64,000 bases of DNA from Pseudomonas vanderleydeniana (GTDB lineage Bacteria; Pseudomonadota; Gammaproteobacteria; Pseudomonadales; Pseudomonadaceae). The stretch lies in the NCBI RefSeq assembly GCF_014268755.2, contig NZ_CP077093.1, positions 913,501 through 977,500 on the forward strand, given 5' to 3'. Positions 19,845-27,556 of this stretch are shown here, in pieces (position 1 is the stretch's first letter; each line of letters starts with the position of its first letter). The notes below the pieces were generated by a model, which was not told where the DNA came from, ran no database searches, and was given only the letters and a program-made list of their open reading frames with translations. The position numbers and the translations under genes are program-made.

Positions 19845-20051
19845 TCAAGAGCCCGAAGAGGATGCAGTCAAGCCTGACGATATACTGTCAAACAGGCCCT
19901 TGATCTTTGTGCCGATCCCGCCCGACAGTCCTGCTATCACCACTGCAACCATCGCTGCCACAATCGCATACTCAATACCCGATGCACCCTCCTTGCGACT
20001 CATGAAAAGTTGAACCTGCACATACATCCTGAGAATGAAATCAAGGATCAT
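19845..20051 (-). CDS. flp: Flp-type IVb pilin
   Basis: The 68-residue prepilin has the Flp processing motif G22|ASGIEY with the essential Glu at mature position 5, followed by the hydrophobic segment AIVAAMVAVVIAGLSGGIG and a short Ser-rich tail. It is the major subunit of the Tad pilus and would be cleaved by the FppA peptidase encoded at 26564-27034. The ATG is preceded by GGAG. It is transcribed divergently from rcpC, with a 305-bp regulatory region between. Confidence 0.93.
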   Translation of the reverse strand: MILDFILRMYVQVQLFMSRKEGASGIEYAIVAAMVAVVIAGLSGGIGTKIKGLFDSISSGLTASSSGS

Positions 20052-20356
20052 CTGAATACTCCTTACGCCACGGAACGCTGTGCCAGCCGTCTTAACGACA
20101 TGGTTTCCCTATGCCATCACAGCATCGTCAACAAAGCGGCGGGCAACAACTGTAAGAAAGAGTTAGTCATAAAGTATTAATCAGAAAGTTGGCGTCAATA
20201 AATGTCGGTTTTCTTTCTCCTTTACTTGGCTATTTTCAATTGGGTAATGGCGTTTTGTCCTAGCTGGGCTACCTTCAAATAGCGAAAAAGTTTATGTTCA
20301 TAGCCGCCCGAATGTGATGATTCCGTGGGTCGCGCAGTAGGAAAGGGAGAGCCGTC
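20052..20356. promoter_or_regulatory. Divergent flp/rcpC control region
   Basis: This is 305 bp without a gene and visibly richer in A+T than the surroundings, especially about 20160-20300. It must carry promoters for flp (minus) and the rcpC-tad operon (plus). In P. aeruginosa PprB acts here; I cannot identify its site by eye. A GGAAAGGGAGAG ribosome site for rcpC lies at 20339-20350. Confidence 0.6.
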
Positions 20357-21289
20357 ATGAACAGTCGCGTCACCATGGGGCTGGCGGCCATCTTGTTGAT
20401 CGCCGCACTGGTCGTCGGATTCCTGGGATTGAAACTCAGCCACCCGTCGGCGCCTGTGGCTCCGGCCGAGGCACCCATTGCTGCGCCCCAGCCTGTGGCC
20501 AGCGTCGAGGACCAGGCGCGTCAGCCGGTGGTGGTGCTGGCCCATGATGTGCCCCCCTTCGTTCCACTGACCGCTGCGGATCTCGTGATCGAGCGGCTGC
20601 GCATCGCCCCGCCCGGTAGCCTCGCCTCGCTGCAGGAGGCGGTCGATCGTATTCCCTGGCGGCCGCTGAAAGCCGGGACCTGGCTCAGCGACGAGAGCTT
20701 CCAGGCCGGTGGCACCTTGTCCCGCATGATCCGCTCCGACGAGCGGGCGCTGGCCGTCGCCGTGGACGAGGTGATCGGGGCCGGTGGGCAACTGACTCCT
20801 GGGGATTATGTCGATGTGCTGCTGTTCCTGCGCCAGGACGCCAGCAACCTGCAGCAGTCGGCCCAGGTGGTGATTCCAGCGATGCGCCTGCTCAGCGTCG
20901 GTGATCAACTGGGTCTGACCAATGATGGCAAGCCAGCGTCGGCGGCCAGTGCCACCGATCGGGCCGGCCAGGAGCTGCGTCGTGCATCGGCCCGGACCGT
21001 GGTGCTGGCGGTCCCCGAACAATTGTTGAGCCGGCTGATGCTGGCGACCCAGGTCGGTACCCTGCGGTTGGCGGTGCGCAGTGCTGACGAGCACCTGCTG
21101 CCCCGTTACTGGGCGGGCGAGAAAGTGGGGGCCGGCAACCTCAAGGCGGCCAGCGCCGAGCTGTTCCAGTTCAATCAGTTGGCCCTGGCCGGCTCGCCCA
21201 AGGGCCAGCCGCCGGTGGTCGAGAGCAGCGGGCGAGGCCAGTCGGCGGTGGTGATTCGTGGCAACCAGGTCAGTCAATCCACGCCCTGA
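20357..21289 (+). CDS. rcpC: Tad pilus assembly protein RcpC/CpaB
   Basis: The 310-residue protein has an N-terminal membrane segment (about residues 6-25), a SAF/beta-clip region (about 50-120, with LAHDVPPFVPLTAADLVIER and LKAGTWLSDESF), and the RcpC/CpaB C-terminal domain with ALAVAVDEVIGAGG. It is a periplasmic inner-membrane part of the Tad pilus machine, thought to work with the outer-membrane secretin. The next gene in most Tad loci is that secretin (rcpA), but here tadZ follows after about 104 bp. Confidence 0.92.
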   Translation: MNSRVTMGLAAILLIAALVVGFLGLKLSHPSAPVAPAEAPIAAPQPVASVEDQARQPVVVLAHDVPPFVPLTAADLVIERLRIAPPGSLASLQEAVDRIPWRPLKAGTWLSDESFQAGGTLSRMIRSDERALAVAVDEVIGAGGQLTPGDYVDVLLFLRQDASNLQQSAQVVIPAMRLLSVGDQLGLTNDGKPASAASATDRAGQELRRASARTVVLAVPEQLLSRLMLATQVGTLRLAVRSADEHLLPRYWAGEKVGAGNLKAASAELFQFNQLALAGSPKGQPPVVESSGRGQSAVVIRGNQVSQSTP

Positions 21290-21393
21290 TCTGCCAGGAA
21301 GTGACGGACGGCTGGGGCCCGGCCGAGTGTCAAGCGAGTGGCCTGGGGCCTGTTCCCGGGGTGTTCTTCGGTGCAACGTACTGGATTATCGAA

Positions 21394-22581
21394 ATGAGCC
21401 AGAGCCTGAGCCAGACTTTCCTGGCAATCACCCGTAACACCACCGACCTGGAGTGGCTGCAGGGCGCCTTGGCGCCGCTGGGCCAGGTGGTCAGTGCCGG
21501 TGGCAGTCTCGACGAGTTGCTGTCGCTGGTGGATGTCACCTTTGCCGGGCTGATTTTCGTCGGACTCGACCGGGACAACCTGGTGGCCCAGAGCGCTTTG
21601 ATCGAAGGCTTGCTGGAAGCCAAGCCGATGCTGGCGATCGTTGCCCTGGGCGATGGCATGGATAACCAGCTGGTACTCAATGCCATGCGTGCCGGGGCCC
21701 GGGACTTCGTCGCCTATGGCTCGCGCTCCAGCGAAGTGGCCGGGCTGGTCCGGCGCCTGAGCAAGCGTCTGCCGACGGTCGCACCGAGTGCACAGATGGG
21801 CGGTTTCACCGTGTTGTACGGCGCCCAGGGCAACGCCGACGGCGCGCTGTTGTCCACGCACCTGGCGCTGGTGGTGCAAAAGAGCGGGCAACAGACCCTG
21901 CTGCTCGATCTCGGCCTGCCACGGGGCGACAGCCTGGCGCTGTTGGGCCTGGAAAGCTCGTTCCATTTCGGCGATGCCCTGCGGCACTTGCGCCGCCTGG
22001 ACTCGACGATGATCGACAGCGCCTTTACCCGCACCGAAGAGGGGCTACGCATCCTCGCCTATGCCAGTGGTGACGAACCGCTCAAGCGCACCAGCGCGGC
22101 CGAGTTGTACATGCTGCTCAGCGCCTTGCGCCAACACTTCCAGCACATCATCGTCAACCTCACCGGACAGTCTGACAGCGAGGCCCTGCGGACCTTCGTC
22201 AGTCACTGCGACAAATTGCTCTGGTACACCGACCAGAGTGTGCTCGATTGCCGGCGCAACCTGACGATACTCAACCTCTGGCGTGAAAAGGGCATGAAGC
22301 TCGATCACGCACGCCTGCTGGTCGATCGCTACCTCAAGGGCGTCTCCCCGGACTCCGAAACCCTCGGCAAGACCTTCGGGCTCCCGGTGCTGTCGGTCCT
22401 GCCGTTCAATGCCGAGCTGCGCCTGAATGTGAAGAACCAGGGGCAGACGCTGTTCGAACTGGCCTCGCGCGAAGCCCTGACCCAGGGCCTCAAGGCCCTG
22501 GGCGAGCGCCTGGCCAAGCGCTCCGAAGGCCGGGCCAAGACCGCCGAGGGCTGGCTCAACCGGATCTGGGGACATAAGTGA
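21394..22581 (+). CDS. tadZ: Tad pilus localisation protein TadZ/CpaE
   Basis: The 395-residue protein has an atypical receiver-like N-domain (about 1-130) and a MinD/ParA-like C-domain (about 135-370), which in other bacteria places the pilus machine at a pole. The Walker A position reads VLYGAQGNADGALLS, without the GK(T/S) signature, so ATP hydrolysis is doubtful; deviant P-loops are known in this family. I used the ATG at 21394 (MSQSLSQTFLAI), since 21301-21393 shows no ribosome site or conserved sequence. Its stop overlaps the tadA start. Confidence 0.88.
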   Translation: MSQSLSQTFLAITRNTTDLEWLQGALAPLGQVVSAGGSLDELLSLVDVTFAGLIFVGLDRDNLVAQSALIEGLLEAKPMLAIVALGDGMDNQLVLNAMRAGARDFVAYGSRSSEVAGLVRRLSKRLPTVAPSAQMGGFTVLYGAQGNADGALLSTHLALVVQKSGQQTLLLDLGLPRGDSLALLGLESSFHFGDALRHLRRLDSTMIDSAFTRTEEGLRILAYASGDEPLKRTSAAELYMLLSALRQHFQHIIVNLTGQSDSEALRTFVSHCDKLLWYTDQSVLDCRRNLTILNLWREKGMKLDHARLLVDRYLKGVSPDSETLGKTFGLPVLSVLPFNAELRLNVKNQGQTLFELASREALTQGLKALGERLAKRSEGRAKTAEGWLNRIWGHK

Positions 22582-23855
22582 TGAGCGAAAAACTGTTCGG
22601 CGGCCAGAGCCGTGGGACGGCCGGCAATACCGACCACGAAGGGCTCAAGCTGGTGCTGCACCGCTACATCATCGATGCCATCGAGGAGTCGGGGAAAAAC
22701 CTGCTGGAGGGTTCGCGCCAGGTCCTCTCCCAGTTCGTCATCGACAAGGTCGGCGAATACGTGTCGCGCCTGCACCTGGCGATCTCCCGCTACGAGATGG
22801 AGCGGCTGGCGGAGGAGATCGTCGACGAGCTGACCGGCTTCGGCCCGCTGGAGGTATTGCTGCGGGATCCGGCGGTCACCGAAATCCTGGTCAACGGGCC
22901 GCACCGGGTGTTTCTCGAGCGTGATGGCCTGTTGCACCAAAGCGACCTGCGGTTCATCGACGACCATCATGTGGAGCGGGTCATCCAGCGGATCCTGGCG
23001 CCGCTGGGGCGACGCCTGGACGAATCGTCGCCGATGGTCGATGCGCGAATGCCCGATGGCAGCCGGGTCAACGCGATCATCCCGCCGATCGCCCTGGACG
23101 GTCCTTGCCTGTCGATCCGGAAGTTTCGCAAGGACATGCTCAAGAGCAACGACCTGGTCGCGATGCAGACCATCGACCAGGCCATTTTCGAGTTCTTCCA
23201 GGACGCCGTGGGCAAGCGCTGCAATATCCTGATCAGCGGCGGTACGGGGACCGGCAAGACCACCCTGCTCAACATCCTCAGCCAGCTGATCGACCGCCAC
23301 CAGCGGCTGGTCACCATCGAGGACGTCGCCGAGCTGCAACTCAACCATCCCCATGTGGTGCGCCTGGAAACCCGTCCGCCGAATGCCGAGGGCCATGGCG
23401 AGGTGAAGTCCAGCGACCTGATCCGCAACGCCCTGCGGATGCGCCCGGACCGGATCATCCTCGGCGAGATCCGTGGCGTGGAGGTGCTCGACGTGCTGAC
23501 GGCGATGAACACCGGCCACGACGGTTCGATGAGCACGGTGCACGCCAACAACGCCCAGGACGCCCTGCTGCGCCTGGAGACCCTGGTCGGGCTGACCGGG
23601 CGCCAGGTCGCGGAGAAAACCCTGCGCCAGATGATCTGCGCGGCACTGGACGTGGTCATCCAGTTGACCCGCCTGCCCGATGGCCGGCGCGCTGTCAGCG
23701 AAGTGGTGGAAGTGGTGGGGGTACGTGACGATATCTATGTCACCAATACCCTGTTCCGCCTGGATCGTCGCAACGGTTTCAGCTTCCAGCGCGATGCGGT
23801 CAACCCGGCGGGTGACAAGTTGCGGCGCGAGTCGCACCTGACCTTCGACGATTGA
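22581..23855 (+). CDS. tadA: Tad pilus assembly ATPase
   Basis: The 424-residue type II/IV secretion ATPase (CpaF subfamily) powers pilus assembly. Walker A is ISGGTGTGKTTLLN with Lys226, the Walker B region is RIILGEIRGVE, and Asp-box and His-box residues are visible (MSTVHANNAQDALLRLE). The ATG at 22581 overlaps the tadZ stop (TGATG), indicating coupling. It is followed by tadB after 12 bp with a GAGGAGG ribosome site. Confidence 0.96.
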   Translation: MSEKLFGGQSRGTAGNTDHEGLKLVLHRYIIDAIEESGKNLLEGSRQVLSQFVIDKVGEYVSRLHLAISRYEMERLAEEIVDELTGFGPLEVLLRDPAVTEILVNGPHRVFLERDGLLHQSDLRFIDDHHVERVIQRILAPLGRRLDESSPMVDARMPDGSRVNAIIPPIALDGPCLSIRKFRKDMLKSNDLVAMQTIDQAIFEFFQDAVGKRCNILISGGTGTGKTTLLNILSQLIDRHQRLVTIEDVAELQLNHPHVVRLETRPPNAEGHGEVKSSDLIRNALRMRPDRIILGEIRGVEVLDVLTAMNTGHDGSMSTVHANNAQDALLRLETLVGLTGRQVAEKTLRQMICAALDVVIQLTRLPDGRRAVSEVVEVVGVRDDIYVTNTLFRLDRRNGFSFQRDAVNPAGDKLRRESHLTFDD

Positions 23856-23867
23856 GGAGGCCTGACC

Positions 23868-24764
23868 ATGCTCGTGCCGTTGCTGCTTGGTCTCATCTGT
23901 CTGCTGTTGCTCGGTTTGTCGCTACGGCTGTTCCAGTTGGGGATGCGCAAGACAGGCAACGAACGGGTGCTCAGCCGTCTGACCGAGGGACAGCCGGTGC
24001 TGGTCGCGGCCACGGGTGTCGCCAGTCCCATGAGAAACTACCTAGATCATCTGTTCCTGCGTGCCGGGCTCGACCGTCCGGGTGAACGATTGATCCTGTG
24101 GCTGGTGGTCTGGGCGTTGCTGGTGTTCCTGGGTGGGCTGCTGGCGGGGCTGTTCGGGCTGCTGGTGATGTTGCTGCTGCCGCCGCTTGGCCTGCGCCTG
24201 TTCGTGGGCTGGCGTTATCGGCGACGGGTGCGGCGGATGGTCGAGCAGTTGCCGCAACTGCTCGACCATGCGGTACGCAGCCTGAAGTCCGGCCGGACCC
24301 TGGCCGATGCGATCCTCGGCGGGATCGAGGCGTCGGCCGACCCCTTGCGCGAGGCCATGACACGTATACGGCGTAACGTCGAGCTGGGAGTCAGCCTGCC
24401 GGAAGCCGCCAGTGATTTTGCCGAGTTCTACGAACGGGAAGAGTTTCGCTTCCTGGCCCTGGGCCTGAAGGTCAACCATCGTTATGGCGGCAATGCCAGT
24501 GAGCTGCTGGAAAACCTGATGAAGCTGATTCGCGAACGCGAGCAGGCGGCACGGCAACTGCGGGCGATGACCGGCGAGACCCGCATGACAGCGGTGGTCC
24601 TGGCGCTCCTGCCCATTGGCGTGGCGAGCTATTTCATGGTGACCAACCCCGGCTACCTGCTGGGCATGTGGCACGACCCGAGCGGCCAGCAGATGCTGCT
24701 GCTTTCCTTTGGCCTGCAGGTGCTGGGGTGCCTGGCGCTGTGGCGCATGTTGCGGAGCGTATGA
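23868..24764 (+). CDS. tadB: Tad pilus inner-membrane platform protein TadB
   Basis: The 298-residue T2SF-domain protein has membrane segments at the N-terminus (about 3-22), mid-N-terminal region (about 75-110) and near the C-terminus, and a cytoplasmic T2SF domain with LPQLLDHAVRSLKSGRTLADAI and EFYEREEFRFLALGL. It partners with TadC to form the pilus platform driven by TadA. The stop and the following tadC start are separated by a single base. Confidence 0.94.
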   Translation: MLVPLLLGLICLLLLGLSLRLFQLGMRKTGNERVLSRLTEGQPVLVAATGVASPMRNYLDHLFLRAGLDRPGERLILWLVVWALLVFLGGLLAGLFGLLVMLLLPPLGLRLFVGWRYRRRVRRMVEQLPQLLDHAVRSLKSGRTLADAILGGIEASADPLREAMTRIRRNVELGVSLPEAASDFAEFYEREEFRFLALGLKVNHRYGGNASELLENLMKLIREREQAARQLRAMTGETRMTAVVLALLPIGVASYFMVTNPGYLLGMWHDPSGQQMLLLSFGLQVLGCLALWRMLRSV

Positions 24765-24765
24765 G

Positions 24766-25656
24766 ATGGCCCTGTTGATGAGCGTTCTGCTGTTTCTCGC
24801 TGCCCTGGTGCTGATCGTCGGAAACCTGTTGCAGGCCCGCCAGCGTGAAAGGGCGGTGGCGCAGCGCCTGCAGGGGCACATGGTACGTGAACGACTCAAG
24901 CTGAGCGACTGGTTGCGAGTCCTGGGGGACACACGTTTCGGCCAGCGCTCGGTCAGCCTCGACAACGAGACCCAGGTGCTGCTCAACCGTATCGGCTGGC
25001 GCAAGGCGAGCCAGCGCTCGCTGTTTGCCGCCTGCCAGATCGGTGCGCCGGTGGTGCTGCTGGTGGTGGTCCTGCTGGTGCAGGGCGTATTTTTCTCCGA
25101 GCTGGAGTCGCCCTGGATTGCTCCGTTCCTGGGGCTGTCCGCTGGCTATCTGCTGCCCAAGCGGTTGCTGGTCCTGGCGGCCGGGCGACGCCAGAAGCAG
25201 GTGGTGGTCGAGGTGTCGACTTTCATCCCGTTGCTGCGCATTCTTTTCGAGTCGGGGATGGCTGTGGAGCAGGCGTTGCGGGTGATGGCCAATGAGTCAC
25301 GGCAGTTGTTGCCGGTGTTGAGCGGCGAGCTGCAACTGGTGCTGGCCCGGGTCGATTCCGGCCTGGAACTGAGCGAGGAGTTGGGCAAGATGGCCCGCTT
25401 CCTGGCGGTCGATGAATTCGATGATACCTGCGTCATCCTCCAGCAACTGCTCCAGCAGGGCGGCGGCGCGATGAAGTCGCTGCTGTCGCTCAAGCAGCTG
25501 CTCGATGACCGGCGCCTGACCCGCCTGCAGGAGTACATCTCGAAGATGTCGGCGAAGATGTCGGTGGTGATGATGGTGTTTCTGTTTCCGGCTTTGCTGA
25601 TCGTGCTCGCCGGGCCCGGTTTTACGGCCTTGGGCAAGGCCTTCGGTACCTCCTAG
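24766..25656 (+). CDS. tadC: Tad pilus inner-membrane platform protein TadC
   Basis: The 296-residue second T2SF protein has an N-terminal membrane segment (MALLMSVLLFLAALVLIVG), a central pair around residues 85-125, the T2SF core (FIPLLRILFESGMAVEQALRV) and a C-terminal membrane segment. The ATG at 24766 follows the tadB stop by one base. Its TAG stop shares the palindrome CTAG (25653-25656) with the stop codon of the convergent pprB gene. The tadD lipoprotein gene that usually follows is not present. Confidence 0.93.
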   Translation: MALLMSVLLFLAALVLIVGNLLQARQRERAVAQRLQGHMVRERLKLSDWLRVLGDTRFGQRSVSLDNETQVLLNRIGWRKASQRSLFAACQIGAPVVLLVVVLLVQGVFFSELESPWIAPFLGLSAGYLLPKRLLVLAAGRRQKQVVVEVSTFIPLLRILFESGMAVEQALRVMANESRQLLPVLSGELQLVLARVDSGLELSEELGKMARFLAVDEFDDTCVILQQLLQQGGGAMKSLLSLKQLLDDRRLTRLQEYISKMSAKMSVVMMVFLFPALLIVLAGPGFTALGKAFGTS

Positions 25657-26438
25657 CGGGCTGCCGCATCCCGCTGTCGTGGCCCCTTGGGCGACAGCGC
25701 CAGGGCCAGTTGCGTGCGGTTGTGCATGTGGGTCAGGCGCAGCACCTGCGACACGTAGAGCTTCACGGTGTTTTCGGTGATGCCCAGTTCGCAGGCGATC
25801 TGGTAGTTGGTCTGCCCCTTGCCCACCAGCCGCGCCACATCGATCTGCCGCGGCGACAGTCGGCTGAAGAGCATCGAGCTGTCCCGTTCCTGCGATTCGC
25901 CTGAAATTGCCCCGGTGGTCTCCTCGCCACGTTCCTGGGGCGAGCGCCGGACATTGTCCAGGTCGCGGTAGAGGTCATCGATGGACTCAGCCAGAAACTG
26001 CAGCTTCTGGTTCAGGTGGCCCAGGCTTTCATTCTGCCGGCGTTCAGCGATCACCGCTTCCTGGCGCTGGATCCCTTCGAGCAGTTCGGCGAGGTCCACC
26101 GGCTTCTGGTAGTAGTCGGCGATCCCGGCACGCAGGGCCTTGATCACATCCTGTTTGTCGGCACGACCGGTCAGCATGATCGACTCGAAAATCCGTTGCT
26201 TGCCGGCCAGGCGCTGCAGTTCACGTACCAGTTCGATGCCGTCGAGTTCGGGCAGGTGCAGGTCGCAGAGGACCAGGTCGATACCCGGGTCCTGCTTGAA
26301 GTGCGTGATGGCGGCGTGGCCCGATAGGGCGGGTACGCAGCGGTAGCCGTTTCTTTCGAGAAATTCGCAGAGTTCTTCCACGATCAGTGGCTCGTCATCG
26401 ACCACCAGCACCTTCACCTGAGAGACAAGCTTGTTCAC
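25653..26438 (-). CDS. pprB: LuxR-type response regulator, PprB-like
   Basis: The 261-residue regulator has a receiver domain with Asp14/15, phospho-acceptor Asp59 (LVLCDLHLP) and Lys in YQKPV, a helical linker, and a C-terminal LuxR helix-turn-helix (LSPRQIDVARLVGKGQTNYQ, then ITENTVKLYVSQVL). In P. aeruginosa PprB switches on the Tad pilus and surface adhesion genes on phosphorylation by PprA. I prefer the GTG at 26438, which has GGAG six bases upstream, over the ATG at 26450, whose spacing is poor. It sits inside the Tad island, convergent with tadC. Confidence 0.9.
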   Translation of the reverse strand: MNKLVSQVKVLVVDDEPLIVEELCEFLERNGYRCVPALSGHAAITHFKQDPGIDLVLCDLHLPELDGIELVRELQRLAGKQRIFESIMLTGRADKQDVIKALRAGIADYYQKPVDLAELLEGIQRQEAVIAERRQNESLGHLNQKLQFLAESIDDLYRDLDNVRRSPQERGEETTGAISGESQERDSSMLFSRLSPRQIDVARLVGKGQTNYQIACELGITENTVKLYVSQVLRLTHMHNRTQLALALSPKGPRQRDAAAR

Positions 26439-26563
26439 GCGCCACTCCATGCCTTGCCAGCCAATGACTACGAGTTCCCTACCCATGCGCGCATGCCTGG
26501 GGTCTGCCAGTAAAAGTAGACGCACTTTGCCATGCTGTACATGTATGAAACCGGCCTCCACGA

Positions 26564-27034
26564 CTAGTGGAGGCTGGCCGTCACGCAGAGCAGCCCGAGC
26601 CACAGGAACGGGGCGAACGGTTGTTTGTCTGAGGTTCCCGGTTCCAGCTGGTGCAGCATGCGCCTGGGGCGCTTGCCCAGCAGGGGCCAGAGCCTGGACC
26701 CCAGCGTCAGCCAGAGCAGGCTGGCCACGCCGGCGCCGATGACTGTCCCCAGCACATAGCGACTGTCGCTGGCCAGGGCCAGGGCAATCAGCAGCTTGAC
26801 GTCAGCGGCCCCCAGCCTGGCCGTGGCGTAGCCGGGCAGGGTCAGCAGCAGGGCCAGCAGGAAGGCCCAGCCGCCCTGCTCGGCCGTGGCTCCCAGCCAG
26901 GTGTTGCCGCTCCAGAGCATATAGAACAGTGCCAGCGCCGAGCCTCCGAGGGTCAGGCTGTTGGCGATTTCCCGCTGGCGCAGGTCCTGCGCCGCACAGA
27001 GTGTGAACCAGACAAGCAGGATGAGGCTGTGCAT
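26564..27034 (-). CDS. fppA: Flp prepilin peptidase (A24 family)
   Basis: The 156-residue polytopic membrane aspartic protease should cleave the Flp pilin and TadE-like leader. The two catalytic aspartates are Asp17 (AAQDLRQREIAN) and Asp78 (LGAADVKLLIAL). The second sits in a GxGD-type motif that here reads GAAD, so the second glycine is replaced by alanine. It is shorter than PilD because it lacks the N-terminal methylase domain, as expected for FppA. It is transcribed divergently from the TadE-like gene. Confidence 0.9.
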   Translation of the reverse strand: MHSLILLVWFTLCAAQDLRQREIANSLTLGGSALALFYMLWSGNTWLGATAEQGGWAFLLALLLTLPGYATARLGAADVKLLIALALASDSRYVLGTVIGAGVASLLWLTLGSRLWPLLGKRPRRMLHQLEPGTSDKQPFAPFLWLGLLCVTASLH

Positions 27035-27109
27035 CGGTTAAAAAACGTCCTTTTCCGATGAATGATTCTATGCTGATAGCAACGTGCAGTTGTCAGGGTA
27101 GACGCAGTC

Positions 27110-27556
27110 ATGATCCCGGGCCTCCCCAAAAAGCAAAAAGGCGCCGCCGCCATCGAATTCGCGCTGGTCTTCGTGATTTTCTTCGCGGTGCTCTACGGCC
27201 TGGTCAGCTACAGCCTGCCGATGCTCATGATGCAGTCGTTCAATGCGGCGTCTGCCGAGGGCGTGCGCCAGGGCGCGCAGGTCGATCCGGTGGCCAGCGG
27301 CAGCAGTTACGCCACCCTGCTCAAGAGCACGGCAACTGCAGCGGCAGCCCAGCGGTTGCAATGGATTCCCTCGGCGCTGAGCTTCAATGCCTCCACCGAC
27401 ATCAGCGCCACCTATACGGGGGGAGTGCTGACGGTCAGCATCCGCTACCCGAGTTCACGCCTGCGCAACGTCCTGCCGTTCCTGGTGCTGCCCGGAATCG
27501 GTACGGTGCCCAACCTGCCAGCGAATCTCACGGCCAGCGCGAGCATGCAATTTTGA
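27110..27556 (+). CDS. TadE-like pseudopilin
   Basis: The 148-residue protein has a short basic leader, a prepilin-like site G11|AAAIEF with Glu at mature position 5, and one hydrophobic helix (ALVFVIFFAVLYGLVSYSL), then a periplasmic domain. This is the TadE/TadF minor-pseudopilin layout. It precedes pprA, as the PA4294 gene does in P. aeruginosa by my recollection. Its TGA stop overlaps the TTG start of pprA. Confidence 0.87.
   Translation: MIPGLPKKQKGAAAIEFALVFVIFFAVLYGLVSYSLPMLMMQSFNAASAEGVRQGAQVDPVASGSSYATLLKSTATAAAAQRLQWIPSALSFNASTDISATYTGGVLTVSIRYPSSRLRNVLPFLVLPGIGTVPNLPANLTASASMQF

Noticed and set aside
21301..21393. Remnant of the rcpA secretin before tadZ
   Set aside because: The short in-frame stretch has no secretin motif that I can recognise. 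It may be only leader sequence.
27058..27552. Upstream extension of the pprA frame to 27058
   Set aside because: It runs out of frame through the TadE-like pseudopilin gene, which has its own start, leader motif and stop. The TTG at 27553 gives a natural coupling and length.
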